IMG/VR virus record: IMGVR_UViG_3300035698_035404
Location: 1 to 31,104 of that record
DNA length: 31,104 nt
Direction: 5' to 3' (one strand)
Source: a virus
Under the pieces are notes generated by a model that made no database searches, was not told the origin of the DNA, and was given only the letters and a program-made list of their open reading frames with translations. The position numbers were made by a program, and so were the translations under genes. This document shows, piece after piece, positions 6,651 through 14,326 of the stretch; the first letter of the stretch is position 1; the number at the start of each line of letters is the position of its first letter.

Positions 6651-8990
6651 ATGAACCACGACCAAATAATCAAAGCCCTGCGGCTTTTCTTTCAGCCAGA
6701 TGATGTCTTTGAGGTACGAGCGTTGAATGCTGGCAGGAGCGGTTACGTCAAACCGCACACCGAGTCGGGCTATTTCGACTACGATCATCTTGAATCGGTG
6801 CCGGAGGCTTTGAACGAACTTAGAGAGTATTCCGGGGTGTATGTCACGGTCAATGAAGTCAACCCCGATCTGCTGGCGCGGGCCGCCAACCGGATTCGCC
6901 CGGTTTTACGGGAGGCGACCACCGCTGACGCTAACATCCTGTCGCGCCGCTGGCTCCTGATTGACTGTGATGCGGTGCGACCGTCAGGAATTTCTGCTTC
7001 AAATGAAGAACATGAAGCGGCGCTTTACAAGGCGATAGAAATCAGTGACGGCCTAACGTCGATGGGCTTCCCGGAAGGAGTAATGATTGATTCCGGCAAC
7101 GGCGCGCAACTTATGTATCGCATTGATTTGCCGGTAGAGGACGATGGGGTAATTAAGACCTGCCTCCAGGCCTTAGCTCCGGCGGGGAGCGATGAGGTCA
7201 CCATCGATCAGAGCGTATTCAACCTAGGCCGCATCTGGCGGCTTCCCGGAACTTGGAACCGCAAAGGCGACAGCATGCCGGAACGGCCGCACCGTTTGGC
7301 CCAAATCATTTCCGCGCCGGAAAAACTGGAAGTGGTAGCGCCTGAAATCATCCGGAAACTTACCGGCAAATCACAAGACAAGGCCAGTTCAAAGGAAATT
7401 TCAAGTTCAGGCTTTGACCTTGAATCATGGATAGCGCGGCACTGCCCGGAGGCGGAAGGTCCAACTCCGTGGAAAGACGGGCACAAATGGATATTCCCGG
7501 TGTGCCCTTTCAATGAAGCGCACTCCAACCGTAGCGCGGTGATTATCGAACAGACTAACGGCGCCATCGCGTTCAAGTGCCACCATAACGGTTGCACGGA
7601 CAACGACTGGCATGCCCTGCGGGCGCTCAGGGAGAACGTCATTCCTGTTCCCCGGCGGGAAACAGATTTATCTCATATACTTTATCCGGTATCCATAAAT
7701 GAACCGGAGTTTGAGCAGGAAACCAAACCGTGGCTGGATGTTAGCAATAAAGATATCGAAAAAGTCATTGCAGGAACCGTTCTTGGAGAAATGTGCGAGG
7801 AATTTCGGCAGGTAACGATTCCGCATCTGCCGTTGGAAGCGGGAATATTGAAAGCCATCGTTCTTGCAGGTTGTTCCTTCAGCGGCAAAGCGGAACAAGT
7901 TGATATGAGCCAACCCCTGTACAAACTCGTTCGCACGGGCGCGCCGCTGGCCAGGCTGTGCATTGACACCGCCGGAGGGCAGGTGGCAAATGTCTACTCC
8001 CTGCTGATTGGTAATTCCTCATCCGGCAAAGACATCGGCAGGCTGTTGAATCATATGACCCAAATGCGCAACTGGCAGCTCCCCGGACGGTCCAGCGCGG
8101 AAGGCTTAGCGGATGCAATTATGGAAAAGAATAACGGGCTTCTGTCTATCTCTGAATTTCAGGATTGGCTGAACCCCAATCACTGGCTCAACCGCGGCCT
8201 AAGCTTTCTAACCGATTCCTTTGACGCCGGATCGTTCGAGTACGGGCTGTCTAAACGCGGCGGGACTGAGAAGCGGATTGCGACATACAGCTATCCAAAT
8301 ATCCTGGCTAATATTCAGCCGGATATATTTGAATCGACGGTAAAGAAAAGCGATATCACCAGCGGTTTTCTCGCCAGGTTTCTGTTTTGCAATATGCCGG
8401 TATTCTTTGGCGACCCAGCGGATTTCGACCTGTGTCAGTCCTTGGCGAAGCTGAACGACTGCGTTGAAATTTTTCTGCATAAACAAGGTCTGGTCAAGGT
8501 TCATGTAAATTACCTGAATCACCTTTCCGCAATGTTCAGGCAACACAGTCCGGATAAGCTCCATCCGCATTGGCGCCGCTTGGTTCTGAGCTATGGACCG
8601 CGCTTCGCAGTGATGCTTTCGCCAATCCGCAAGACCTCCCATAGTTCAAATGTCGTTCTTGACGACCGTTGCTGGCTTGGCGCGGAGAAACTCATCCTCT
8701 GGTTCTTTGCTCATGCCGAGCGGGCGTTGTGCGACATAGAAGACGGCAATCCCATCCGCAAGGATCGGGAACGCATTTACCGGAAGCTGTTTGATATTAT
8801 CAGGAAAAATGACGATGGAAGCGGAGTGCTGACTCAGACTATTTCGCGACATGGGATATGGGGCACCAATGCCAAAGAGCGCACCGAAGGTTTAATTGAG
8901 CTTTGCGAGCGGGGAATAGTCAAATTTGAAAACGGCCATTACGCAATAGTCAGAACTCCAACAGGCTGGGATTCTGGCTTGGAGGTTTGA
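6651..8990 (+). CDS. Phage primase-helicase-like protein (DUF3987-like C-terminus)
   Basis: This 779-residue protein appears to be the phage replication primase. The N-terminal third resembles an archaeo-eukaryotic primase fold, with RRWLLIDCDAVRPSG carrying two aspartates near 105-107 and IDSGNGAQLMYRIDLP downstream. A Cys/His cluster (FPVCPF, FKCHHNGC) near 280-315 may bind zinc. Near 452-460 a P-loop-like GNSSSGKD begins a DUF3987-like helicase ATPase domain, although the usual final Ser/Thr is Asp. The ATG at 6651 lies five bases after AAGG; an in-frame GTG at 6645 has no ribosome site. The repeat-rich region just downstream is a good origin candidate. Domain order is clear, detailed family naming is tentative. 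Confidence 0.7.
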   Translation: MNHDQIIKALRLFFQPDDVFEVRALNAGRSGYVKPHTESGYFDYDHLESVPEALNELREYSGVYVTVNEVNPDLLARAANRIRPVLREATTADANILSRRWLLIDCDAVRPSGISASNEEHEAALYKAIEISDGLTSMGFPEGVMIDSGNGAQLMYRIDLPVEDDGVIKTCLQALAPAGSDEVTIDQSVFNLGRIWRLPGTWNRKGDSMPERPHRLAQIISAPEKLEVVAPEIIRKLTGKSQDKASSKEISSSGFDLESWIARHCPEAEGPTPWKDGHKWIFPVCPFNEAHSNRSAVIIEQTNGAIAFKCHHNGCTDNDWHALRALRENVIPVPRRETDLSHILYPVSINEPEFEQETKPWLDVSNKDIEKVIAGTVLGEMCEEFRQVTIPHLPLEAGILKAIVLAGCSFSGKAEQVDMSQPLYKLVRTGAPLARLCIDTAGGQVANVYSLLIGNSSSGKDIGRLLNHMTQMRNWQLPGRSSAEGLADAIMEKNNGLLSISEFQDWLNPNHWLNRGLSFLTDSFDAGSFEYGLSKRGGTEKRIATYSYPNILANIQPDIFESTVKKSDITSGFLARFLFCNMPVFFGDPADFDLCQSLAKLNDCVEIFLHKQGLVKVHVNYLNHLSAMFRQHSPDKLHPHWRRLVLSYGPRFAVMLSPIRKTSHSSNVVLDDRCWLGAEKLILWFFAHAERALCDIEDGNPIRKDRERIYRKLFDIIRKNDDGSGVLTQTISRHGIWGTNAKERTEGLIELCERGIVKFENGHYAIVRTPTGWDSGLEV

Positions 8991-8997
8991 GGTTTTT

Positions 8998-9200
8998 CCT
9001 CCAACCTACAGATGAAACCTTGGAGGTTCTCCAACCACCTCCAACCAATCCTCCAACCAATTAAATTCTTGATAATAAAATAGTTAAATATAAAAGTATG
9101 AGGTTTTATGTATATGTATATATCCCTGTAAAAACAGGGGGTTTTAGGGAGGGATTACGTGTGCGCGCGACATGACCTCCAAGCTTTTGTCCAACCAAGC
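8998..9200. other. Candidate replication origin: CTCCAACC repeats and AT-rich stretch
   Basis: CTCCAACC occurs at 8999-9006, 9029-9036, 9039-9046 and 9051-9058, three times with a leading C. TCCAACC recurs at 9190-9196, and inverted relatives (CTTGGAGG) occur at 8979 and 9019. Next to the cluster, roughly 9060-9125 is almost pure A+T. This iteron plus AT-rich layout directly after the primase-helicase gene resembles phage origins. The untranslated gap 8991-9312 (about 320 bases) also holds a small hairpin and a possible promoter. I see no gene in it. Confidence 0.45.
9124..9139. repeat. Short hairpin at end of AT-rich stretch
   Basis: CCCTGT and ACAGGG are separated by AAAA, giving a perfect six-base-pair stem with a four-base loop. 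No T-run follows on the + strand, so a terminator is unlikely. Its place at the boundary of the AT-rich stretch suits a structural element of an origin. Confidence 0.4.
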
Positions 9201-9226
9201 AATCAACGTGTCGTATTCATTCCATT

Positions 9227-9256
9227 TTGACAATTTCTTCTAAAAGACTGGATATG
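9227..9256 (+). promoter_or_regulatory. Possible sigma-70-type promoter
   Basis: TTGACA at 9227-9232 is a perfect -35 hexamer. An 18-base spacer leads to GATATG (9251-9256), a poor -10 match; TATGCT at 9253 is an alternative at a longer spacing. It lies about 57 bases before the preferred start of the HTH gene. Only the -35 is convincing. Confidence 0.3.
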
Positions 9257-9312
9257 CTCCAGAATCGGAGCTTATGAATAACAAACGCAAACTCTTAACC
9301 CAAGGAGATGCC

Positions 9313-9561
9313 ATGAGAAGTTACGCAAACGCAAAAGACGTCCTGCCGCCGGATTTGCTCGAACAGGTCAGGAAGCACTATACCGGGCCGCTCTACGTGC
9401 CGTCCGGAAGGAGTGCAAACGAAAAACGTGATCTGGTCATCGCCCTGGCGCAAAACAACACTTCCACCGCCGATATTGCCAGCATTGCCGGGCTTACCCG
9501 CCGTCGGGTCAACCAGATTCTCACCGGCAAACGCCGCCAGACCTGGGAATGGACCGGATAA
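9313..9561 (+). CDS. Small helix-turn-helix regulator (Mor/CD3324-like)
   Basis: The 82-residue product starts MRSYANAKDVLPPDLLEQVR, a segment I associate with small Mor/CD3324-like proteins. It continues with YVPSGRSANEKRDLVIALAQ and a C-terminal helix-turn-helix, TADIASIAGLTRRRVNQIL. The start at 9313 is set by AAGGAG five bases upstream; an in-frame ATG at 9274 has no comparable site. It lies after the candidate origin and before the noncoding region and late genes. A role as transcription activator of the next module is plausible. The HTH is clear, the family assignment comes from remembered motifs. Confidence 0.6.
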   Translation: MRSYANAKDVLPPDLLEQVRKHYTGPLYVPSGRSANEKRDLVIALAQNNTSTADIASIAGLTRRRVNQILTGKRRQTWEWTG

Positions 9562-9800
9562 CGCAATAAAAAGCGCCGCCACCGCGTGAAGCGGCTGGAG
9601 GCAATAAACGTGCTGGGTTACCATCAGAATGCTTCAGAAAGCCGTTTCTGTGCGAGCACGAGGGAGTAGGCCAAGAAGCTCAAAGGTATCGGCAATGGAT
9701 GTCGCGATGAAAGTTGGTTCCCCCTGCGGATCAACGACTTACATGGCCGCGGAAGGAGTCGAGCTGTTAAGCACAGTTTGTTTTGCTGTCCGCTTTTTAT
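9562..9800 (+). ncRNA. Possible structured noncoding RNA
   Basis: The 380-base gap 9562-9941 holds no convincing gene but several complementary arms. CGTGCT (9609-9614) pairs with AGCACG (9655-9660) and encloses the perfect hairpin CAGAAA-GCCG-TTTCTG (9635-9650). CCGC-GTGAA-GCGG (9582-9594) forms a small stem. TTGGTTC and GGATCAA near 9715-9735 can pair with two wobbles. The stretch ends in GCTTTTTAT after a weak hairpin near 9770-9790. It lacks the A+T bias of the other gaps. I cannot match it to a known RNA family, and it could instead be a packaging site or decayed coding DNA. Confidence 0.35.
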
Positions 9801-9862
9801 AATTCCACTGATTACCAAATACTTACACAGGCCGATTTGAATTTCGGTCCTGTCCGCTTTTT
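9786..9862 (+). repeat. Two copies of a 13-bp C/T-rich direct repeat
   Basis: CTGTCCGCTTTTT occurs at 9786-9798 and again at 9850-9862. Both follow weak hairpins: ACAG can pair with CTGT before the first copy, and GGCCGA with TCGGTC (one wobble) before the second. They may be tandem factor-independent terminators between the early region and the packaging genes. The remaining bases to 9941 hold a small CCCG-TATG-CGGG hairpin and the ribosome site of the next gene. Confidence 0.4.
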
Positions 9863-9941
9863 CTATTGAAAATCTATTTCAGCCAGCCCCGCTGCGCCCG
9901 TATGCGGGAGGCATAACAACACCAACTTTAGGAGGTTTTTC

Positions 9942-11159
9942 ATGCAAATCGAACAAAGAAACTTCAACGAAATCAGGCCTTATGCAAACAACCCGAGAAT
10001 CAATGACGATGCGGTGGACGCCGTTGTAACCAGTATTCGCGAGTATGGCTTTCGCCAGCCGATTGTGGTGGATGCCGAAGGCGTGATAATTGTCGGTCAC
10101 ACCCGCTGGAAGGCGGCGAAAAAACTGGGACTGGAAACCGTGCCGGTTCATGTCACTACCGATCTTTCCCCGGAAAAAATCAAGGCATATCGAATTGCCG
10201 ACAATAAAACTGGCGAAATCGCGGGATGGGATTATGAATTGCTACCGCTGGAATTGTCCGAGCTCCAGTCAATGGATTTCGATTTGTCATTGCTTGGCTT
10301 CGATACGGACGAACTGGATAGACTCCTTAACGGCGATGATTTGGCTAACGCCGGGCAAACCGACCCGGATGAAGTACCTGAAACACCTGAACAACCCGTC
10401 AGTAAGCGCGGCGAAATCTATCAGCTTGGCAAGCACCGGTTGATGTGTGGAGACGCGACCAGTTCTGTGGATGTTGAGGCGCTTATGTACGGAGAACAGG
10501 CTGATTTGTTACTTGAGGATCCGCCATACAACGTTAATTACGAGGGGGCTACCGCGGATCATCTTACCATCCGGAATGACGATATGCCGGATGGTGAGTT
10601 TCGGGCGTTTCTCACCGCCGCTTTCAAGTGCGGATATGAAGTGATGAAACCGGGTGCGTCATTCTATCTTTTTCACAGCGATACGGAAGGTTATAACTTC
10701 CGCGGGGCATGCCGGGACGCAAGCCTGAAAATCCGGGAATGTCTGGTCTGGGTCAAGGATACGCTGGTGCTTGGCAGGCAACCATATCACTGGCGGCACG
10801 AACCGATTCTTTACGGCTGGAAGGACGGAGCCGCGCACAGTTGGTACTCCGATCGTAAACAGACCACGGTGCTGGAATTTGACCGGCCCAAGAAAAGCGA
10901 CCTGCACCCGACCATGAAAAGTGTGGAAATGTTGATCTATCTGATTAAAAATTCTTCAAAAAGAGATAATCTCGTTGTCGACTTTTTCGGCGGTTCCGGC
11001 AGTACTCTTATTGCCGCCGAGCAGACCGACAGAAAAGCTTACCTGATGGAACTGGACGAAAAATATTGCGATGTCATCCGCAAACGCTGGGCGGAATTCG
11101 TTCACGGCGAAGAATGCGACTGGCAGGCATTAACCCCAGCTGTAAATGAACTCTCATAA
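9942..11159 (+). CDS. ParB-domain DNA methyltransferase fusion (N4/N6 type)
   Basis: This 405-residue protein joins a ParB-like domain to an amino-methyltransferase. Residues 1-~130 contain NPRINDDAVDAVVTSI and VGHTRWKAAKKLG (GHTR at 52-55). From ~155 the methyltransferase has motif IV DPPYNVNY (DPPY 193-196) and, later, motif I DFFGGSGST (347-355). This beta-type order and the DPPY active site indicate adenine-N6 or cytosine-N4 methylation. No restriction enzyme gene is near, so it is likely an orphan modification enzyme protecting phage DNA or marking packaging sites. AGGAGG lies about seven bases before the ATG. Such fusions are common in phages near the terminase. Confidence 0.88.
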   Translation: MQIEQRNFNEIRPYANNPRINDDAVDAVVTSIREYGFRQPIVVDAEGVIIVGHTRWKAAKKLGLETVPVHVTTDLSPEKIKAYRIADNKTGEIAGWDYELLPLELSELQSMDFDLSLLGFDTDELDRLLNGDDLANAGQTDPDEVPETPEQPVSKRGEIYQLGKHRLMCGDATSSVDVEALMYGEQADLLLEDPPYNVNYEGATADHLTIRNDDMPDGEFRAFLTAAFKCGYEVMKPGASFYLFHSDTEGYNFRGACRDASLKIRECLVWVKDTLVLGRQPYHWRHEPILYGWKDGAAHSWYSDRKQTTVLEFDRPKKSDLHPTMKSVEMLIYLIKNSSKRDNLVVDFFGGSGSTLIAAEQTDRKAYLMELDEKYCDVIRKRWAEFVHGEECDWQALTPAVNELS

Positions 11160-11176
11160 ACAGGAATGTACCAAAC

Positions 11177-11611
11177 ATGAATCAAAATAAGTTGACTGTT
11201 GCTTCTGCGGAAGCATTCATTTTGCGCAAAAATATCAGGGAAAACAAACTTCAAACCCCGAAATGGTTTGAGCTCCTGACCAACGCGGAACTGGCCGCGT
11301 GCTACAACGGCGCTGGCGGAGACCACCCCCAGAAAGTGGTGAGAAAAATCCTGACCCGGTTATTGGGCTTCGCCAGAGAAGCGATCCTGATCCACGATGC
11401 GGAATACCAGTACGCAAAGCGTTTCCATTCCATCGACTACTACAGCCAGGATAAATTCCACGCCGCCAATCGGCGCTTGGGAGAGAACGCCGAATATCTG
11501 GCGAAAGCAAGTAAACCGTGGTATTCGCCGTTGCGCTACTGGCGAATATTTGTTGCCCGGCATGCCAGGTACATTTGTGACGAATGGGGGTATGACGAAT
11601 GGATAACGTAA
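11177..11611 (+). CDS. Phage hypothetical protein upstream of terminase
   Basis: This 144-residue protein is not confidently recognised. Its centre, CYNGAGGDHPQKVVRKIL followed by AREAILIHDAEYQYAKR, has an HDxxY-type signature like that of some small phage structural or peptidoglycan-related families. The C-terminus is rich in aromatic residues (KPWYSPLRYWRIFVARHARY). It starts 17 bases after the methyltransferase gene and overlaps the following small ORF by 13 bases, so it belongs to the packaging operon. A small-terminase-associated role is possible but unproven. Confidence 0.55.
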   Translation: MNQNKLTVASAEAFILRKNIRENKLQTPKWFELLTNAELAACYNGAGGDHPQKVVRKILTRLLGFAREAILIHDAEYQYAKRFHSIDYYSQDKFHAANRRLGENAEYLAKASKPWYSPLRYWRIFVARHARYICDEWGYDEWIT

Positions 11612-11811
11612 ATTCGAACCAGCTGAAAATTACCGCCTTGGAAATACCTGACCTGATTAAACTGCTGAAGCGTTCGGGCAGTCGCAGCGTTTCTGATGAG
11701 GCGGTGAAAAACGATATCGCGAACGGCGCACCGACCAATCCGGACGGTACCGTCAACCTGATTTTTAATACCGCATGGCTGATAAGGGAGGCATCAGACA
11801 ATGGCAATTGA
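11599..11811 (+). CDS. Small protein sharing a domain with the terminase N-terminus
   Basis: The 70-residue product contains LIKLLKRSGSRSVSDEAVKN, then NPDGTVNLIFNTAWLIREAS. The first 65 residues of the next protein show the same pattern: ITRLLNSTPLGPVISDRQLR, then DDGGHTVNLLKYAAWIRDYS. The spacing of LL, SD, DG-TVNL and AW-IR is matched, so the two are probably homologous helix-turn-helix-like modules. I infer a small-terminase-type DNA recognition role. The gene overlaps both neighbours (13 and 11 bases), which indicates translational coupling. The homology is visible by eye; the function is inference. Confidence 0.6.
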   Translation: MDNVNSNQLKITALEIPDLIKLLKRSGSRSVSDEAVKNDIANGAPTNPDGTVNLIFNTAWLIREASDNGN

Positions 11812-14140
11812 TCCGTTCAAACTTCGACCGGTGGATATTACCCGGCTGCTCAACTCCACGCCGCTGGGACCGGTTATAAGCGACCGCCAGTTGCGGCGGC
11901 ACAGGGAGCGCGCCGGGTTCCGGATTTCCGATGATGGCGGTCATACGGTCAACTTGCTCAAATACGCTGCCTGGATACGGGATTACAGCCATTACCGCCA
12001 GGCAAGCGTGCCGATGGATTACGAGGCTATGAAGGAAGCCGCCAGGCAACGCAACCTGGAAAAATCCCGCACCGGGCGTGATATCGGTGAGTTGCCGGAA
12101 GTGGTTGATCCGGAACGCAAGGCGGCATGCGAGCGCAATTTTCGTTTATTCTGTGAAAGCTATTTTCCGGAAACCTATTCGCTGGAATGGTCGCCGGATC
12201 ACCTGAAGGTGATTGGCAAAATTAAACAGGCGGTTCTTGAGGGCGGCTTGTTTGCCATGGCAATGCCGCGCGGTTCGGGTAAAAGTTCAATTTCAGAAAC
12301 CGCCTGCTTATGGGCGATGCTGTACGGGCACCGGGACTTTGTGGCGTTGATTTCGGCGACCGAGACCGCTGCTTTGGAGATGTTGGATTCGATAAAGACT
12401 GAGCTGGAGAGAAATGAGTTACTGCTTGAGGACTTCCCCGAGGCGGTATTTCCGATCCAGTGCCTTGACGGCATAGCGAACCGTTGTTCAGGCCAGTTGT
12501 ATCAGAGGAAACGCACCATGATTAGTTGGACTGCCAACGAAATTGTCCTGCCGACAATCGCCGGTAGCCGGGCCTCGGGGGCAATCATTCGGGTCGCGGG
12601 TATTACCGGGAGAATCCGCGGGATGAAGTTTAAGCGCCCGGACAAAGCCAAGCCGGTGCGTCCCTCGCTGGTCATTATCGATGACCCACAGACCTCTGAA
12701 TCCGCTAATTCATACGAACAGACTCGGAAACGTGTACGTGTGCTGGTAGGCGACGTGTTAGGGCTGGCTGGTCCCGGACAAAAAATTTCCGGAATCTTGC
12801 CATGCACGGTAATCCGTCCCGGGGACATGGCCGACCAGGTTCTCGACCGGAAATTACACCCTGACTGGAACGGAGAACGCACGAAAATGGTGTACAGCTT
12901 CCCGGAAAACGAGAAACTGTGGGATAAATATGCCGACCTCCGGGCGGACTGCCTGCGGGAAAAGGGAGATTTTTCCGACGCGACCGAGTTTTACCGCAAA
13001 AATCGCGAGGTGATGGACGCAGGGGCGGTTGTTGCCTGGGAAGCGCGTTGCAATCACGATGAATTGAGCGCGTTGCAACATGCTATAAACCTGAAACTGC
13101 AGGATGAAGCGGCATTCTGGGCTGAATACCAGAACGAGCCGATGCCCGATGATTTGAATGAAGAAACAATTATGACTGCGGATGATATTGCCGCCAAATT
13201 CAACGGCATAAGGCGCGGTGAAGTTCCGGTCGGAGCAACATTCCTGACGATGTTCATCGATGTCCAGAAGGAACTGCTTTTTTATCTGGTAGCCGCCTGG
13301 GAGGAATGTTTTTCCGGATATGTGGTTGATTATGGCGTCTATCCGGAACAGGCGCGCAAGTATTTTCTGCTTCGGGACGCCAGACCGACTTTACAGGCCG
13401 CCGTATCCGGAGCCGGGCTTGAAGGAGCCGTTTACGCCGGACTGGAAAAACTGACGGACAATTTGCTTTGCCGGGAATGGCCGCGCGATGATGGAGCGAT
13501 GATGAAGATTGAACGCTGCCTGATCGACGCTAACTGGGGGCAGACCACCGATGTGGTTTATCAGTTCTGTCGACAGAGCCGCCATGCGGCGGTACTGCTG
13601 CCGAGCCATGGTCGCTACGTTGGGGCCGCTTCCAAACCGATGAGCGAATACCGCAAACAGCCGGGCGACCGGGTCGGTCATAACTGGATGATTCCGAATG
13701 TCCGCGGCAAGCGGGCGGTGCGCCATGCGCTGTTTGACGCCAACTACTGGAAAAGTTTCATCCATGCCCGTTTTGCCGTGGCGATGGGCGACAAGGGGTG
13801 TTTGTCGTTGTTTGGGAGGCAGGCTCTTGCCCACCAGCTACTGGCTGAACACCTGACCAGTGAGTACCGGGTAAAAACCGAAGGCCGCGGTCGCAGGGTT
13901 GATGAATGGAAGCTGCGTCCCGAAGCCAGCGACAACCACTGGCTTGACTGCCTGGTAGGTTGCGCGGTTGCCGCGTCGATGATTGGGGCAACGCTTCCCG
14001 GTATTGGGGATTCGGGCAAACCGCTCAGGCCGCGTAAGCGGGTTGAGCTGACCTCATATCAGCGCCGCAAGTTTAATCCAGTGATAGCCGAAAAACGAAA
14101 GTTACTCAACCCTTCAGGTACGAGAAAGAGGCTGGATTGA
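11801..14140 (+). CDS. terL: Terminase large subunit (GpA-like)
   Basis: This 779-residue protein is the packaging motor and headful or cos nuclease. A ~65-residue DNA-recognition-like domain comes first. The ATPase has Walker A PRGSGKSS (156-163), and Walker B LVIIDDPQ (290-297) is preceded by an RGMKFKRPDK loop typical of GpA proteins. The RNase-H-like nuclease domain has acidic residues in TMFIDVQKELLF (D487), CLIDANWG and DNHWLDCLVG near the C-terminus. The length and the presence of both domains indicate a complete enzyme. It is followed by an AT-rich gap and the AbiE cassette rather than directly by the portal, so the late operon is interrupted here. Confidence 0.9.
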   Translation: MAIDPFKLRPVDITRLLNSTPLGPVISDRQLRRHRERAGFRISDDGGHTVNLLKYAAWIRDYSHYRQASVPMDYEAMKEAARQRNLEKSRTGRDIGELPEVVDPERKAACERNFRLFCESYFPETYSLEWSPDHLKVIGKIKQAVLEGGLFAMAMPRGSGKSSISETACLWAMLYGHRDFVALISATETAALEMLDSIKTELERNELLLEDFPEAVFPIQCLDGIANRCSGQLYQRKRTMISWTANEIVLPTIAGSRASGAIIRVAGITGRIRGMKFKRPDKAKPVRPSLVIIDDPQTSESANSYEQTRKRVRVLVGDVLGLAGPGQKISGILPCTVIRPGDMADQVLDRKLHPDWNGERTKMVYSFPENEKLWDKYADLRADCLREKGDFSDATEFYRKNREVMDAGAVVAWEARCNHDELSALQHAINLKLQDEAAFWAEYQNEPMPDDLNEETIMTADDIAAKFNGIRRGEVPVGATFLTMFIDVQKELLFYLVAAWEECFSGYVVDYGVYPEQARKYFLLRDARPTLQAAVSGAGLEGAVYAGLEKLTDNLLCREWPRDDGAMMKIERCLIDANWGQTTDVVYQFCRQSRHAAVLLPSHGRYVGAASKPMSEYRKQPGDRVGHNWMIPNVRGKRAVRHALFDANYWKSFIHARFAVAMGDKGCLSLFGRQALAHQLLAEHLTSEYRVKTEGRGRRVDEWKLRPEASDNHWLDCLVGCAVAASMIGATLPGIGDSGKPLRPRKRVELTSYQRRKFNPVIAEKRKLLNPSGTRKRLD

Positions 14141-14239
14141 ATAGTTATACCGTTGTAAATATACTATAATTGTCAATATATTCTCCAGTATAGCCCAAAA
14201 ATATAAAGTAAAAACAAGGAATTTTATAGAGTATTTCTG

Positions 14240-14267
14240 TTGACTTTTGTAAATTAAAGGATAGAAT
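14240..14267 (+). promoter_or_regulatory. Sigma-70-type promoter of the AbiE cassette
   Basis: TTGACT (14240-14245) and TAGAAT (14262-14267) are separated by 16 bases, in a strongly A+T-rich leader. The start point would be near 14274, about 50 bases before the antitoxin ATG at 14327. It is of ordinary housekeeping type, unlike the ECF-like repeats of the phage operons. The rest of the gap 14141-14239 shows nothing else clear. Confidence 0.6.
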
Positions 14268-14304
14268 TACCTATAGATATAAATATGTTTAGGTAATATT
14301 ATCC
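14259..14304. promoter_or_regulatory. Inverted-repeat operator for AbiEi
   Basis: The 15-base arm GGATAGAATTACCTA (14259-14273) is matched by TAGGTAATATTATCC (14290-14304), complementary at 13 of 15 positions with a 16-base spacer. The left arm covers the -10 hexamer TAGAAT. AbiEi antitoxins are known to repress their own promoter by binding inverted repeats, so this is a strong operator candidate. Confidence 0.6.
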
Positions 14305-14326
14305 ACAACATAAGGGTGCAAATATT

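Noticed and set aside
8998-9060. Repeats as a CRISPR array
   Set aside because: Units are eight or nine bases with irregular gaps of one to twenty-odd bases, far too short for CRISPR repeats and spacers.
9562-9800. tRNA or known large phage RNA (GOLLD/ROOL type)
   Set aside because: No cloverleaf with an anticodon arm and T-loop could be built by eye, and the stretch is too short for the known large ornate RNAs.
9890-9915. CCCGTATG near 9897 as a third copy of the ECF-like promoter
   Set aside because: No GAAC element 17 bases upstream and no C-rich block; the match is part of a small CCCG-TATG-CGGG hairpin.
11235-11807. 190-codon antisense ORF opposite the pre-terminase genes
   Set aside because: It spans two coupled + strand genes, has low-complexity Ser/Arg/Gly content and no start signal.
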